This document shows, in pieces, positions 41,145 to 49,576 of a stretch of DNA of 64,000 nucleotides. Origin of the DNA: an uncultured Clostridia bacterium (lineage in GTDB: Bacteria > Bacillota > Clostridia > Christensenellales > UBA1242). The first letter of the stretch is position 1, and each line of letters starts with the position of its first letter. The notes under the pieces were generated by a model, which worked only from the letters and a program-made list of their open reading frames with translations, did no database searches and was not told where the DNA came from. The DNA lies in NCBI GenBank assembly GCA_934754475.1, contig CAKVHV010000001.1, positions 124,001 to 188,000 on the forward strand, in the 5' to 3' direction. The translations under genes were made by a program, and so were the position numbers.

Positions 41145-41402
41145 ATGGAAAATATTATCGCTGTTTTTAATAATAGAAGTCACACTATGCAGTTTGCAAG
41201 TTATCTAAAAAGAATAGGGGTTAGATGCAAAACAATTAATACACCAAGAGAACTTAGTGTTTCGTGCGGAATATCTGCAATTTTTCCTTATGCGAACTTA
41301 AAACAAGCAAAGTTTATTTTGGATAGATATAGATTTTCATCTTTTGTCAAATTTTATTTGATTTATACAAATGGAGTGTTTAAAAAATATCAGCCACTTT
41401 AA
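41145..41402 (+). CDS. DUF3343 protein, putative sulfur/selenium carrier
   Basis: The 85-residue protein begins ENIIAVFNNRSHTMQFASYL, typical of DUF3343, with the conserved Cys-Gly in LSVSCGISAIF (about 43-53) as the likely carrier cysteine. DUF3343 proteins are commonly encoded beside cysteine-desulfurase-like enzymes in selenium-related loci; here the two are divergent, 71 bases apart. No selD, selA or xdh gene is in the window. Carrier function is inference from family and context. Confidence 0.78.
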   Translation: MENIIAVFNNRSHTMQFASYLKRIGVRCKTINTPRELSVSCGISAIFPYANLKQAKFILDRYRFSSFVKFYLIYTNGVFKKYQPL

Positions 41403-41411
41403 GTCTAAACT

Positions 41412-41441
41412 TTGACAATACACAAAATAGTGTGATATAAT
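41412..41441 (+). promoter_or_regulatory. Promoter placed for a leaderless nth mRNA
   Basis: TTGACA (41412-41417), 18-base spacer, TATAAT (41436-41441). The expected start at about 41448 is directly next to the ATG at 41449, and no ribosome binding site can fit. Confidence 0.8.
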
Positions 41442-41448
41442 ATTTTAT

Positions 41449-42081
41449 ATGAAAAATAAGCATGAAATTGGTACAATTATCAAAAATAGATTATCAAATT
41501 TAATAGATAATCCTGTGAGTGAATTGGAATATAGCAATGAGTTTGAGCTGTTGGTGGCTGTAATGCTATCTGCACAATGTACTGACAAAAGAGTAAATAT
41601 AATAACCAAAGATTTATTCAAAAAGTACAAAACTCCAAACGATTTTGCATGCCTTTCGCAAGAAACTTTGGAAGAAGAAATCAAATCATGTAATTATTAT
41701 CATAATAAAGCAAAAAATATAATATCGGCTAGCAAAAAAATTGTAGAAAATTTTGGTGGACAAGTTCCCAATAACTATGACGACTTAATAAGTCTTCCAG
41801 GTGTGGGTAACAAGACTGCAAATGTAATGCTTGTAGTTGGTTTTGATAAATCCGCCTTGCCGGTTGATACTCATGTATTAAGAGTAAGTAATAGACTGGG
41901 TCTTGTAACTACAAACAATCCTACGATTTGTGAGAATAAATTAAAAGAATATTTTGATGAATCGGATTATGGAGTTGTTCATCACTTACTTTTGCTTTTT
42001 GGAAGATATTATTGTGTCGCAAGAAATCCAAAATGTCAAGATTGTGTACTCAAAGATAATTGTGTCTTTAATAAAAATTAA
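41449..42081 (+). CDS. nth: Endonuclease III
   Basis: This DNA glycosylase and AP lyase removes oxidised pyrimidines. The 210-residue protein has LLVAVMLSAQCTDKRVN, the helix-hairpin-helix LPGVGNKTANVML with the catalytic Lys, the LPVDTHVLRVSNRLGL segment with the catalytic Asp, and a C-terminal 4Fe-4S cluster loop with spacing C-x6-C-x2-C-x5-C (CVARNPKCQDC... then C). Length is standard. The consensus promoter leaves no leader, so the mRNA is probably leaderless. A copy of the word AGTACTATGCAATC begins at its stop codon. Confidence 0.95.
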   Translation: MKNKHEIGTIIKNRLSNLIDNPVSELEYSNEFELLVAVMLSAQCTDKRVNIITKDLFKKYKTPNDFACLSQETLEEEIKSCNYYHNKAKNIISASKKIVENFGGQVPNNYDDLISLPGVGNKTANVMLVVGFDKSALPVDTHVLRVSNRLGLVTTNNPTICENKLKEYFDESDYGVVHHLLLLFGRYYCVARNPKCQDCVLKDNCVFNKN

Positions 42082-42139
42082 GTACTATGCAATCTTTTAA
42101 ATTTTGGCTTATTATAAACGTTTATTAAGGAGAGAATTT

Positions 42140-43402
42140 ATGTTTTTAGACAAGGTTAAAATAGAATGTAAGGCTGGCAATGGCGGAAATGGTGTTGTCG
42201 CTTTTAGGCGTGAAAAGTTTGTTCCTAACGGCGGGCCTAGTGGCGGAGACGGTGGCAAAGGCGGAGACATAATCTTCAAGGTTAGCAAAAATATGGACAA
42301 CCTAGGCGAATTTCGTTTTAAGAAAAAATTTAAAGCAGAAGATGGTCTAGCTGGTTCAGCGAATAATAAGTTTGGCAAAGACGGCAAAGATTTAATTATA
42401 TTTGTGCCTAAGGGAACGGTAATTAAAAATGCAAGTAATGGCAAAATTATTGCTGACATGTTTGATGACGACGAAGAAGTTACTGTATTAAAAGGTGGAG
42501 ATGGTGGAAGGGGTAATTCACACTTTGCAACTTCGACTAGACAAGCACCTAGATTTGCGGAACTTGGAGTAGTAACTAAGTCTTATGAACTTGTGTTGGA
42601 ACTTAAAACACTTGCGGATGTAGGTTTGGTTGGTTTCCCTAATGTAGGAAAGAGTACTTTGCTTTCAAGTGTAAGTAATGCAAAGCCAAAAATTGCAAAT
42701 TATCACTTTACAACACTTACTCCAAATATTGCTGTTGTAAATGGGTTTGGAAAATCTTTTGTAATGGCGGATATTCCGGGACTAATTTCGGGTGCAAGTG
42801 AAGGCTTGGGACTTGGAATTGATTTCTTAAGACACATTGAAAGAACTAGACTGCTTATTCACGTTGTGGATATTTCTGGTAGCGAAGGTAGAGACCCATA
42901 TTCAGATTATTTGGCTATAAACAAAGAGCTTAGCAAGTATGGAAAACACGTAGAAAATATCCCGCAAATAATTGCTCTTAATAAATCCGACATGGTTTTT
43001 GATGAGCAAGTTATCACGGATTTTAAAAAGAAAGTCGGAGACAAGCCGGTTTTTGTAATTTCGGCTTACACTCATACTGGGCTTAATGAACTAATTGAAT
43101 GTGTTATAAAAACTTTGGATAAACTTCCAAAAATTCAAAAATCTGAAATAGAAGAAGAAAATATTGACAATAGAAATCTAAGAGAATTTAAGGTAGAAAA
43201 AGTTTCTAATAACGTATTTGAAGTTACTGGCGAACTTGTGTTTGAAATCATGAAAAGAGTTAATCTTGAAGATATGACTTCGAATGCTTATTTCCAAAAG
43301 AGAATTAAAAACGACGGAATAATTGATGCGCTTAAGGAAATTGGTTTGCAAGAAGGCGACTTAATTAGAATTGGCGATTATGAATTACAATATTTTGAAT
43401 AG
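42140..43402 (+). CDS. obgE: GTPase ObgE/CgtA
   Basis: Obg is an essential GTPase in 50S ribosome maturation and stress signalling. The 420-residue protein has the glycine-rich Obg fold (about 1-158; KAGNGGNGVVAFRREKF and repeated GGxGG turns), the G domain (GFPNVGKSTLL, DIPGLISGASEG, NKSD) and the C-terminal OCT domain (from about 345, VFEVTGELVFEIMKR). The start is the ATG at 42140 after AAGGAGAGA. yhbY follows 9 bases after the stop, a conserved pairing. Confidence 0.96.
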   Translation: MFLDKVKIECKAGNGGNGVVAFRREKFVPNGGPSGGDGGKGGDIIFKVSKNMDNLGEFRFKKKFKAEDGLAGSANNKFGKDGKDLIIFVPKGTVIKNASNGKIIADMFDDDEEVTVLKGGDGGRGNSHFATSTRQAPRFAELGVVTKSYELVLELKTLADVGLVGFPNVGKSTLLSSVSNAKPKIANYHFTTLTPNIAVVNGFGKSFVMADIPGLISGASEGLGLGIDFLRHIERTRLLIHVVDISGSEGRDPYSDYLAINKELSKYGKHVENIPQIIALNKSDMVFDEQVITDFKKKVGDKPVFVISAYTHTGLNELIECVIKTLDKLPKIQKSEIEEENIDNRNLREFKVEKVSNNVFEVTGELVFEIMKRVNLEDMTSNAYFQKRIKNDGIIDALKEIGLQEGDLIRIGDYELQYFE

Positions 43403-43411
43403 GAGAATTAT

Positions 43412-43702
43412 ATGTTAACAGCACAAAATAGAGCGGTACTCAAAGGTATCGCTACAAACCTAAAAGATTTGGTTTTTGTTGGAAAAGAAGGTGTAACGGA
43501 TAATGTCATTGCTCAAGTGAATGACAATCTTTTTGCACACGAATTAATCAAAATCAAAGTACAACGCAGTGTAAATGACGAAATTAAACAAATCGCAGAT
43601 ACTCTAGCGGAAAAATGTGAAGCCGAAGTAGTGAGTATAATTGGAAGCAAAATTCTTTTGTACAAATATACTTCCAAGCCTAAATTTAATCATTTAATTT
43701 AA
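43412..43702 (+). CDS. yhbY: YhbY-like RNA-binding protein (CRM domain)
   Basis: The 96-residue protein is a single CRS1/YhbY (CRM) domain: LKGIATNLKDLVFVGKEGVT with the GKxG loop (about 25-29), then a basic helix and the closing SIIGSKILLYKYT strand. Such proteins bind pre-50S ribosomal particles. It is 9 bases downstream of obgE and joins it in ribosome assembly. The 3' end overlaps a convergent gene by 17 bases. Confidence 0.93.
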   Translation: MLTAQNRAVLKGIATNLKDLVFVGKEGVTDNVIAQVNDNLFAHELIKIKVQRSVNDEIKQIADTLAEKCEAEVVSIIGSKILLYKYTSKPKFNHLI

Positions 43703-44450
43703 ATAGAGTACTAAATCTGCATATGGTGGATAGTACGAAAAATATGGTTGAAAAAATTATATAATATGTGCTAAATGGAGTAAATAAACTACTAAAAAGT
43801 AGAATTAGTCCAAGCCAAAAATAACTCTTTGCTTTGCTTTTGTTAAGTACTATGCAAAGTATATCTTTAAGCCTATATTTAGGCTTTTTTTGTTGTTCAA
43901 TATTATCTAAAAATTTGGGACTTAATTCAATATAATTTTTCAAAAAATCCAAATCCCAAAAAATTATATTTAGATTTTTTACGGAGTTTTTGAGTTTTGG
44001 CGTACTTATACACACTACTTCAATGTCTTCATGTTTTCGGTCTCTGATGATTTTCCAAAAATCATTTTCGTCTATAACTTTGTCCAAAATCAAATACAAA
44101 TCTTTTTTGTTGTATGTGTAGTGGAAGCCTGATACTTTTGTGTAAGTCTTAATTTCCAAAACGTTTTTTACAAAGTTAAATAAACTAGTCTCTTTTGAGT
44201 AAAGTAGTCTTAATTCAAAGTTTTCTAAACTTTTTAAATCGTTAGTTTTTTGTTTTGTTTTTTTATTTTTGAAATTAACTATTGGAATTAAAATAATTAG
44301 AGTGGAGACAGCAACGATGATACTACTAAGTAGTGTTACTTTCAAATTCTTTGTATAATAATTGCACCAAAGAAAGAATATGCAAAATATTACGCACACC
44401 ACAAAAATAATATTAGATATTTGACTAAGTTTTGATTTTTTTGTTACCAT
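43686..44450 (-). CDS. Membrane protein of unknown function with a central soluble domain
   Basis: The 254-residue protein has two N-terminal membrane helices (about 13-30 and 38-57), a soluble domain (about 65-205) and two C-terminal membrane helices (about 212-245). The soluble part contains LYLILDKVIDENDFWKIIRD and IEVVCISTPKLKNSVKNLNI, alternating strands and helices that recall a Rossmann-like or nuclease-like core, but I see no catalytic motif. It is convergent with yhbY (17-base overlap). It contains, on the opposite strand, a copy of AGTACTATGCAA. Function unknown. Confidence 0.6.
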   Translation of the reverse strand: MVTKKSKLSQISNIIFVVCVIFCIFFLWCNYYTKNLKVTLLSSIIVAVSTLIILIPIVNFKNKKTKQKTNDLKSLENFELRLLYSKETSLFNFVKNVLEIKTYTKVSGFHYTYNKKDLYLILDKVIDENDFWKIIRDRKHEDIEVVCISTPKLKNSVKNLNIIFWDLDFLKNYIELSPKFLDNIEQQKKPKYRLKDILCIVLNKSKAKSYFWLGLILLFSSLFTPFSTYYIIFSTIFFVLSTICRFSTLFKLND

Positions 44451-44545
44451 ATTAAATTTTTATACAAAAAAAGAATTATTAAACTAGTAATTTAATTGTT
44501 TATTATGATTTTAAATGTTAAAATATAAAAAAATAGGAGTTAAAA

Positions 44546-45466
44546 ATGGAAATAAGTATTGTAAAAGCAGTACAAGGCTTGTCTTGTAAATTTTTGGATG
44601 TAGTGCTTTGGTGCATAACCAAACTTGGCGAAGAAACTTGTTTTGTGCTTGCACTACTAGGAATATATCTATTATATAGTCAAAAATTTGCAGTAAAATA
44701 TGGCGTAATTTATCTTTTGAGTGCGGGTATTAATAGTGGAATTAAAAACATTATCAAAAGACCAAGACCGCATGTTGCTTCTGATTTAATTCAAAATAAA
44801 TTGCCGGCGAGCGGATATAGTTTTCCGAGTGGTCACTCTCAAGGATACTTTGTTCAAGCAACAATGGGTTTTGATGAAATTGCAAGAACTTCCAAAACCA
44901 AAAAATTCAAGTATATATCGTTTTTTGTGCTATTATTTGTAGGTCTTGGTGTAATGTTTAGTAGGCTTTACTTCGGGCAACATTATTTGACTGATACATT
45001 GGTTGGAGCAACTTGTGGAATACTTGTTTATATTGTGATTGAAAGTATTTTGAAGTACTTGCCACAAAGTTTCAAAGAAAAATTCACAATTGATAGGTGG
45101 TATTGGTTTTTGTTAATTGTGTCATCAGTTGTGGCAATAGTATTTTTTATTTTGGAACTTACAAAAGATGTTTCAAAAGCAAAAGTTTATAAAATCACCG
45201 CTGTATTTATTGCCATGGCAATTGGATATTTTATTAATAAAAAATATATTGGATACGAAGAAAAATCTAGCCCTTTGCAGACTTTTTTGAAAGGATTAAT
45301 TTTGTATGGGGTGCTTGTGTTATTTCTTGTGGCATATAATTTGTGGATAAAACCTAGTGGAATTATTGTGTTTGTATTATACTTGATAATTTCTCTTGTT
45401 TGTACTATACTATTACCGATAATTTTTAAAAATATTTTTAAAACTAAAAATAACGAAAAGGTTTAA
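44546..45466 (+). CDS. PAP2-family membrane phosphatase
   Basis: The 306-residue protein has about eight membrane helices and the three PAP2 motifs: KNIIKRPRP (K-x6-RP, about 71-79), PSGH (about 98-101) and SRLYFGQHYLTD (SR-x5-H-x3-D, about 144-155). PAP2 enzymes remove phosphate from lipids, such as undecaprenyl pyrophosphate recycling to undecaprenyl phosphate or phosphatidic acid. Four extra membrane helices follow the catalytic part. tsaE starts 1 base after the stop, so the operon continues. Confidence 0.88.
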   Translation: MEISIVKAVQGLSCKFLDVVLWCITKLGEETCFVLALLGIYLLYSQKFAVKYGVIYLLSAGINSGIKNIIKRPRPHVASDLIQNKLPASGYSFPSGHSQGYFVQATMGFDEIARTSKTKKFKYISFFVLLFVGLGVMFSRLYFGQHYLTDTLVGATCGILVYIVIESILKYLPQSFKEKFTIDRWYWFLLIVSSVVAIVFFILELTKDVSKAKVYKITAVFIAMAIGYFINKKYIGYEEKSSPLQTFLKGLILYGVLVLFLVAYNLWIKPSGIIVFVLYLIISLVCTILLPIIFKNIFKTKNNEKV

Positions 45467-45467
45467 G

Positions 45468-45893
45468 ATGGAATCATTTGAGATTAGCAATTTAAAAGAA
45501 ACAAAAAAACTTGCAACCGCTTTTGCAAAACTATTAACGGGCGGAGAAATTGTTTTGCTCAGTGGCGATTTGGGTGCGGGAAAAACAACTTTTACTAAAT
45601 TTGTTTTGGAAACATTGGGGGTTAAAGATAACATCACTAGCCCAACGTTTACACTTATGCACGAGTACAAAACAAAGAGATTTGATATTTATCACTTTGA
45701 TATGTATAGGCTCAAAAATGGTGCTGAAGCGAGCGAAATAGGCATTGAAGAATATTTGTATGATAACAACAAAAATACATTAGTATTTATTGAATGGGCG
45801 GAAAATATCAAAGATATTTTGCATGGAAAATATATTTTAATTAACATAAAACTAATAGATGAAAACAAAAGAAAATTCGAAATAATTAGGTGA
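45468..45893 (+). CDS. tsaE: tRNA t6A biosynthesis ATPase TsaE
   Basis: TsaE assists TsaB and TsaD in making the threonylcarbamoyladenosine of ANN-decoding tRNAs. The 141-residue protein has Walker A GDLGAGKTTFTKF (about 29-41), SPTFTLMHEY (about 56-65), FDMYRL and FIEWAENI. Length and motifs are typical. It lies 1 base after the PAP2 gene and 4 bases before tsaB. Confidence 0.95.
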   Translation: MESFEISNLKETKKLATAFAKLLTGGEIVLLSGDLGAGKTTFTKFVLETLGVKDNITSPTFTLMHEYKTKRFDIYHFDMYRLKNGAEASEIGIEEYLYDNNKNTLVFIEWAENIKDILHGKYILINIKLIDENKRKFEIIR

Positions 45894-45897
45894 AATA

Positions 45898-46506
45898 ATG
45901 AATACTCTAATAATTGATACTACAAGAAAATTAGCAAAGATTTTAATAAGCAAAGACGACAAACATTTTGTGTTTGATATGAGCGACAAGATTAAACATA
46001 GCGAAGGACTATTTTTATATTTGGAAAAAGCGCTCTCCGAAACAAAATTAAAAATTTCAGATTTTGATGTTTTGAGCGGAGTTGTAGGACCGGGGTCTTT
46101 TACGGGCATAAGAGTTGGAATGTCTGTAATCAAAGGTTTTAATCAAGTCATTAACAAACAAGTCGTGCCAATTAACGTATTTGAAGTTTTGAAATATGGC
46201 GTAAAAAATGGTGTAATTTTGTTAAATAGTACATCGACTACTTGTTACAAAGCGGATATTAAAAATTTCGAAATCGTTGATATGGGGCTAATTAATAAAT
46301 CGGAAATCTCTAGCCTTAGTGGTGATATTTATATTTTGAAAGAAGAACAAGACGAACTAGGAATTGAATATAATAATATTAGAGTTATCGCAGATTATTC
46401 AAGTTATTATTTTTTGGCTGTAGAAAGCAAATTAAAGAAAAAAAGCAATGAAACATTTGAACCGCTTTATTTGCAACTATCTCAAGCGGAGAAGAATTTG
46501 AAATGA
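45898..46506 (+). CDS. tsaB: tRNA t6A biosynthesis protein TsaB
   Basis: TsaB is the inactive ASKHA-fold partner of TsaD. The 202-residue protein begins TLIIDTTRK and has the signature GVVGPGSFTGIRVGMSVIKG (about 61-80). The C-terminal half is poorly conserved, as usual. It overlaps rimI by 4 bases. tsaD, often next, is not in this window. Confidence 0.93.
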   Translation: MNTLIIDTTRKLAKILISKDDKHFVFDMSDKIKHSEGLFLYLEKALSETKLKISDFDVLSGVVGPGSFTGIRVGMSVIKGFNQVINKQVVPINVFEVLKYGVKNGVILLNSTSTTCYKADIKNFEIVDMGLINKSEISSLSGDIYILKEEQDELGIEYNNIRVIADYSSYYFLAVESKLKKKSNETFEPLYLQLSQAEKNLK

Positions 46507-46946
46507 ATATCTTGTTAAGACCCGCGAGTGTTAGCGATGTATCAAAAATTTTAATGCTTGAAAACCAAACACAGTTTGATAAATACAATCAAGATAATCT
46601 AACTCAGATGTTTAATCTTGATTATTACAAATTTATTGTTGCTACACTAAATGATGAAATAATTGGATATATTGTTGCGACGATTTTGTTTGAAGATGCA
46701 GATATTTTGAAGATTATTGTTGATACAAAATATAGACGATGTGGAGTTGGAAAAAAACTTATAGAAAATCTTTTGTCTATTTGCAAAGAAAATGGTGTCA
46801 AAAAATTGCATCTTGAAGTAAGAAAGGATAACTCAAACGCAATCAATTTTTATGAAAGTTTAGGATTTGAGTATGAGTTTTCTCGAAAGAATTATTATGG
46901 ATTGATTGACGCAAAAATATATGGAATGGATATAAATGAAAATTAA
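46503..46946 (+). CDS. rimI: GNAT acetyltransferase, RimI-like
   Basis: The 147-residue GNAT protein has the acetyl-CoA loop YRRCGVGKKLIENLL (about 79-93) and the closing LEVRKDNSNAINFYESLGF (about 101-119). RimI acetylates the N-terminus of ribosomal protein S18. Its place after tsaB supports RimI over other GNAT enzymes. It overlaps tsaB by 4 bases and the hydrolase gene by 11 bases. Confidence 0.88.
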   Translation: MNILLRPASVSDVSKILMLENQTQFDKYNQDNLTQMFNLDYYKFIVATLNDEIIGYIVATILFEDADILKIIVDTKYRRCGVGKKLIENLLSICKENGVKKLHLEVRKDNSNAINFYESLGFEYEFSRKNYYGLIDAKIYGMDINEN

Positions 46947-47664
46947 TCTGGACTATAATTTGATAGGTGAAAAAGAACCGGTAGTTCTATTTCTACACGG
47001 ATGGGGAATGAATAAAAATTGCTTTGAAAAGCTTGTCCCAAAAATAAAACCTAATCAAAAAATTATATGTCCAGATTTTTTTGGCTTTGGAGAGTCGTCC
47101 GAACCAGAAAAATATTTTGATACATACGAATATGCCTATCACATATTTGTCTTTCTTAAAAAAATCAAAGTAAGCAAAATTATAATTGTAGGTCATTCGT
47201 TTGGTGGTAGGGTAGCAATTATACTTAGTAGCATGTTTGATATAAATATTGTTGGTATTATTCTTACTTCGAGTGCGGGTATTAATCTATTTAATCTCAA
47301 AACTTATTTAAAAATTAAATCATATAAAATTGCTAAAAAACTAAAACACATAAATTTAGTTAAAAATAAACTAGATAAATTTGGAAGTGTTGATTACAAA
47401 AAATCACAAAACTCACTAAGATGTGTTTTTGTTAAAGTTGTTAATCAGGACTTAAAGTTTTTGCTAAAGTATATATCTATACCATGTGTTTTGGTTTGGG
47501 ACAAAAAGGACAAAGAAACACCTTACAAAATATGTAAAGTTTTGAAACGTGGAGTATCAAATTCTCAAACTGTACTATTTAACTCTGGTGGGCATTTTGC
47601 ATTTTTGTTTAATCAAAATAAATTTGCGGATATAATTAATCAAATAATTTATGAATTGAGTTGA
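46936..47664 (+). CDS. Alpha/beta hydrolase
   Basis: The 242-residue protein has an alpha/beta hydrolase fold: oxyanion region LFLHGWGMNKNCF (about 18-30), nucleophile elbow VGHSFGGR (Ser at about 86), a basic cap region (about 120-155) and a catalytic His in NSGGHFAFLF near the C-terminus, with an Asp in VWDKKDKETPY. The substrate is unknown; esters or lipids are usual. It overlaps rimI by 11 bases, in the place where tsaD is often found, and ends the operon. Confidence 0.85.
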   Translation: MKINLDYNLIGEKEPVVLFLHGWGMNKNCFEKLVPKIKPNQKIICPDFFGFGESSEPEKYFDTYEYAYHIFVFLKKIKVSKIIIVGHSFGGRVAIILSSMFDINIVGIILTSSAGINLFNLKTYLKIKSYKIAKKLKHINLVKNKLDKFGSVDYKKSQNSLRCVFVKVVNQDLKFLLKYISIPCVLVWDKKDKETPYKICKVLKRGVSNSQTVLFNSGGHFAFLFNQNKFADIINQIIYELS

Positions 47665-47774
47665 TATTGAATTTTTTATTCTTAATACAAAAATTAAATG
47701 AAATGTAAAAAGTAGTTATTTGATTGATTTTTATTTAAATTGACTAGTAATTATTAATTATTGCAAAATAAACT

Positions 47775-47820
47775 AAAGTTTATGTCAAAAAGTGTTAGAA
47801 TATTGACATAAACTTTTTTA
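47775..47820 (+). terminator. Intrinsic terminator after the PAP2-tsaE-tsaB-rimI-hydrolase operon
   Basis: AAAGTTTATGTCAA (47775-47788) pairs with TTGACATAAACTTT (47803-47816), then TTT. Confidence 0.75.
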
Positions 47821-47897
47821 TTCTAAATTGTACTTAGTTTACAAAAAAATTATAAAATTCATATATAATTTAAGTATTATATTTGGGGTAATTTTTT

Positions 47898-49559
47898 GTG
47901 GAATTGGTTTTTGATATACTTTTTATAATATCTGCACTTTTGATATATGTAATGCTATCTTGTGAAATTTTATATTATTCTCAACTTGACGGGTATGATA
48001 TAAAATCTGTACTAACAAGACTATATCAAAAAATAAAAGAAAATTTGCTTAATATTTTTATGTGCTTTGTGATAATGCTTTCTATGTATATTATTGATTT
48101 TGATAATATGTATTTTCTATGTGTGTATTTAATCGGTAGTGTCGTTGTTTGGATATGGGCGGGAAATCAATTTGAGTTTTTGAAAAAAATAAAGTACACA
48201 AAAAGAGTGTCGCGACAAATTGTTGTGATGACAATTTTATATGGACTTAGTTTTGTAGCACTACTTTTGATTAGTGATTTTTATTTGGCAATAGGTTTTC
48301 CGATATTGTTTTTTGTAGTTTATTTGATATATGTTTTGACATTGCTTGTGTTGCTTCCTGTTGAACATATTATTGGAAAACACTTTGTTAATTTGGCAAA
48401 AAAGAAATTGAAGAAACATAGTAAACTTATTAAAATTGGAATTACTGGTAGTTTTGGAAAAACCAGTACAAAAGAAATTTTGGGGAGTATCTTGAAGGAA
48501 GAGTTTAGCGCGCTTATTACACCTAAGAGTTACAACACACCGCTTGGGATTGCAAAAACAATTAATGAAAATCTAAAGAATACTCACGAAGTTTTTGTTT
48601 GTGAAATGGGTGCAAAAAAACGTGGTGAAATAACTGAGCTATGCAAGTTTGTTGATGTTGATTTGGGTGTGGTTACTGCAGTTGGAAGACAACATTTATC
48701 TACTTTTGGCAGTATAGAAAATGTTTATAAAACAAAGAAAGAACTTCCCGATTATTTATATCAGAAACTATGTGTTTTTAATTTGATGAATAAATATGTT
48801 TTGGATATGTACAAAGATTTTATTTATCAAAAAATTGGAGTCTTTGTTTTGCAAAAACGTAAACTTAAAATTTTTAAAGTTTACATAAAAAAAAGAATTA
48901 TTAGTTTGAATTTGACAAAACACAAAGCAGGGACTTTTTACGAATACACAAAGCGAAATAACGTGTATGCAAAAAATCTAATATTAACATCCGAAAAGAC
49001 CACATTTGATTTGTTTGAAAATATGCAATTCGTGTGCAAGGTGGAAACAAAACTTATGGGGTTACATAATGTAATAAATATTTTGCTTGCATCGGCGATT
49101 GCTATGGTTTTGGACGTTTCGGCATTTAGTATTTCTAAGGGTGTTAGGGGTATAACATCAATTAATGCAAGGCTTGAAAAAAATAAAAATGAAAAAGGTG
49201 CAATTATCATTAACAATGGCTATAATTCAAACTTGGATTCTGCGCCGTATTCACTGCGTAGTTTAAAACTATTCGATATAAAAAACAAAGTTGTTGTGAC
49301 CCCGGGGCTTATTGAATGTGATGATGATTACAAGTGCAATTTTGAATTTGGAAAAATTATAGCTAAGTACTGCACAGAAGTAATTATTGTTAAAAGAAAA
49401 AATCGAAATGCGATTATGGATGGACTGATATCAAAAAATTTCCCAAAAAACAAAATTCACGTAGTTGATAGTTTTGATGAAGTCAAACCAGTTTTAAACG
49501 ATGCTACAAGTGACTATGTTTTTTTGATTGAAAATGATTTGCCAGATAATTATAAATAA
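47898..49559 (+). CDS. Membrane-anchored MurF-like ligase
   Basis: The 553-residue protein begins with about five membrane helices (about 4-160). A Mur ligase core follows: ATP loop GITGSFGKTSTKEIL (about 183-197), SYNTPLGIAKTI, EMGAKKRGEI and the domain-3 part with VVTPGLIECDDD. This matches MurF, which adds D-Ala-D-Ala to UDP-MurNAc-tripeptide. The normal N-terminal domain that binds the UDP-sugar is missing and membrane helices stand in its place. ddl, which makes the D-Ala-D-Ala substrate, follows 17 bases later, supporting a MurF role, perhaps at the membrane. The start is GTG at 47898 after GGGGT. A lipid-linked or other amide-ligase substrate cannot be ruled out. Confidence 0.8.
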   Translation: MELVFDILFIISALLIYVMLSCEILYYSQLDGYDIKSVLTRLYQKIKENLLNIFMCFVIMLSMYIIDFDNMYFLCVYLIGSVVVWIWAGNQFEFLKKIKYTKRVSRQIVVMTILYGLSFVALLLISDFYLAIGFPILFFVVYLIYVLTLLVLLPVEHIIGKHFVNLAKKKLKKHSKLIKIGITGSFGKTSTKEILGSILKEEFSALITPKSYNTPLGIAKTINENLKNTHEVFVCEMGAKKRGEITELCKFVDVDLGVVTAVGRQHLSTFGSIENVYKTKKELPDYLYQKLCVFNLMNKYVLDMYKDFIYQKIGVFVLQKRKLKIFKVYIKKRIISLNLTKHKAGTFYEYTKRNNVYAKNLILTSEKTTFDLFENMQFVCKVETKLMGLHNVINILLASAIAMVLDVSAFSISKGVRGITSINARLEKNKNEKGAIIINNGYNSNLDSAPYSLRSLKLFDIKNKVVVTPGLIECDDDYKCNFEFGKIIAKYCTEVIIVKRKNRNAIMDGLISKNFPKNKIHVVDSFDEVKPVLNDATSDYVFLIENDLPDNYK

Positions 49560-49576
49560 ATTTTAAGGAGTATAAA

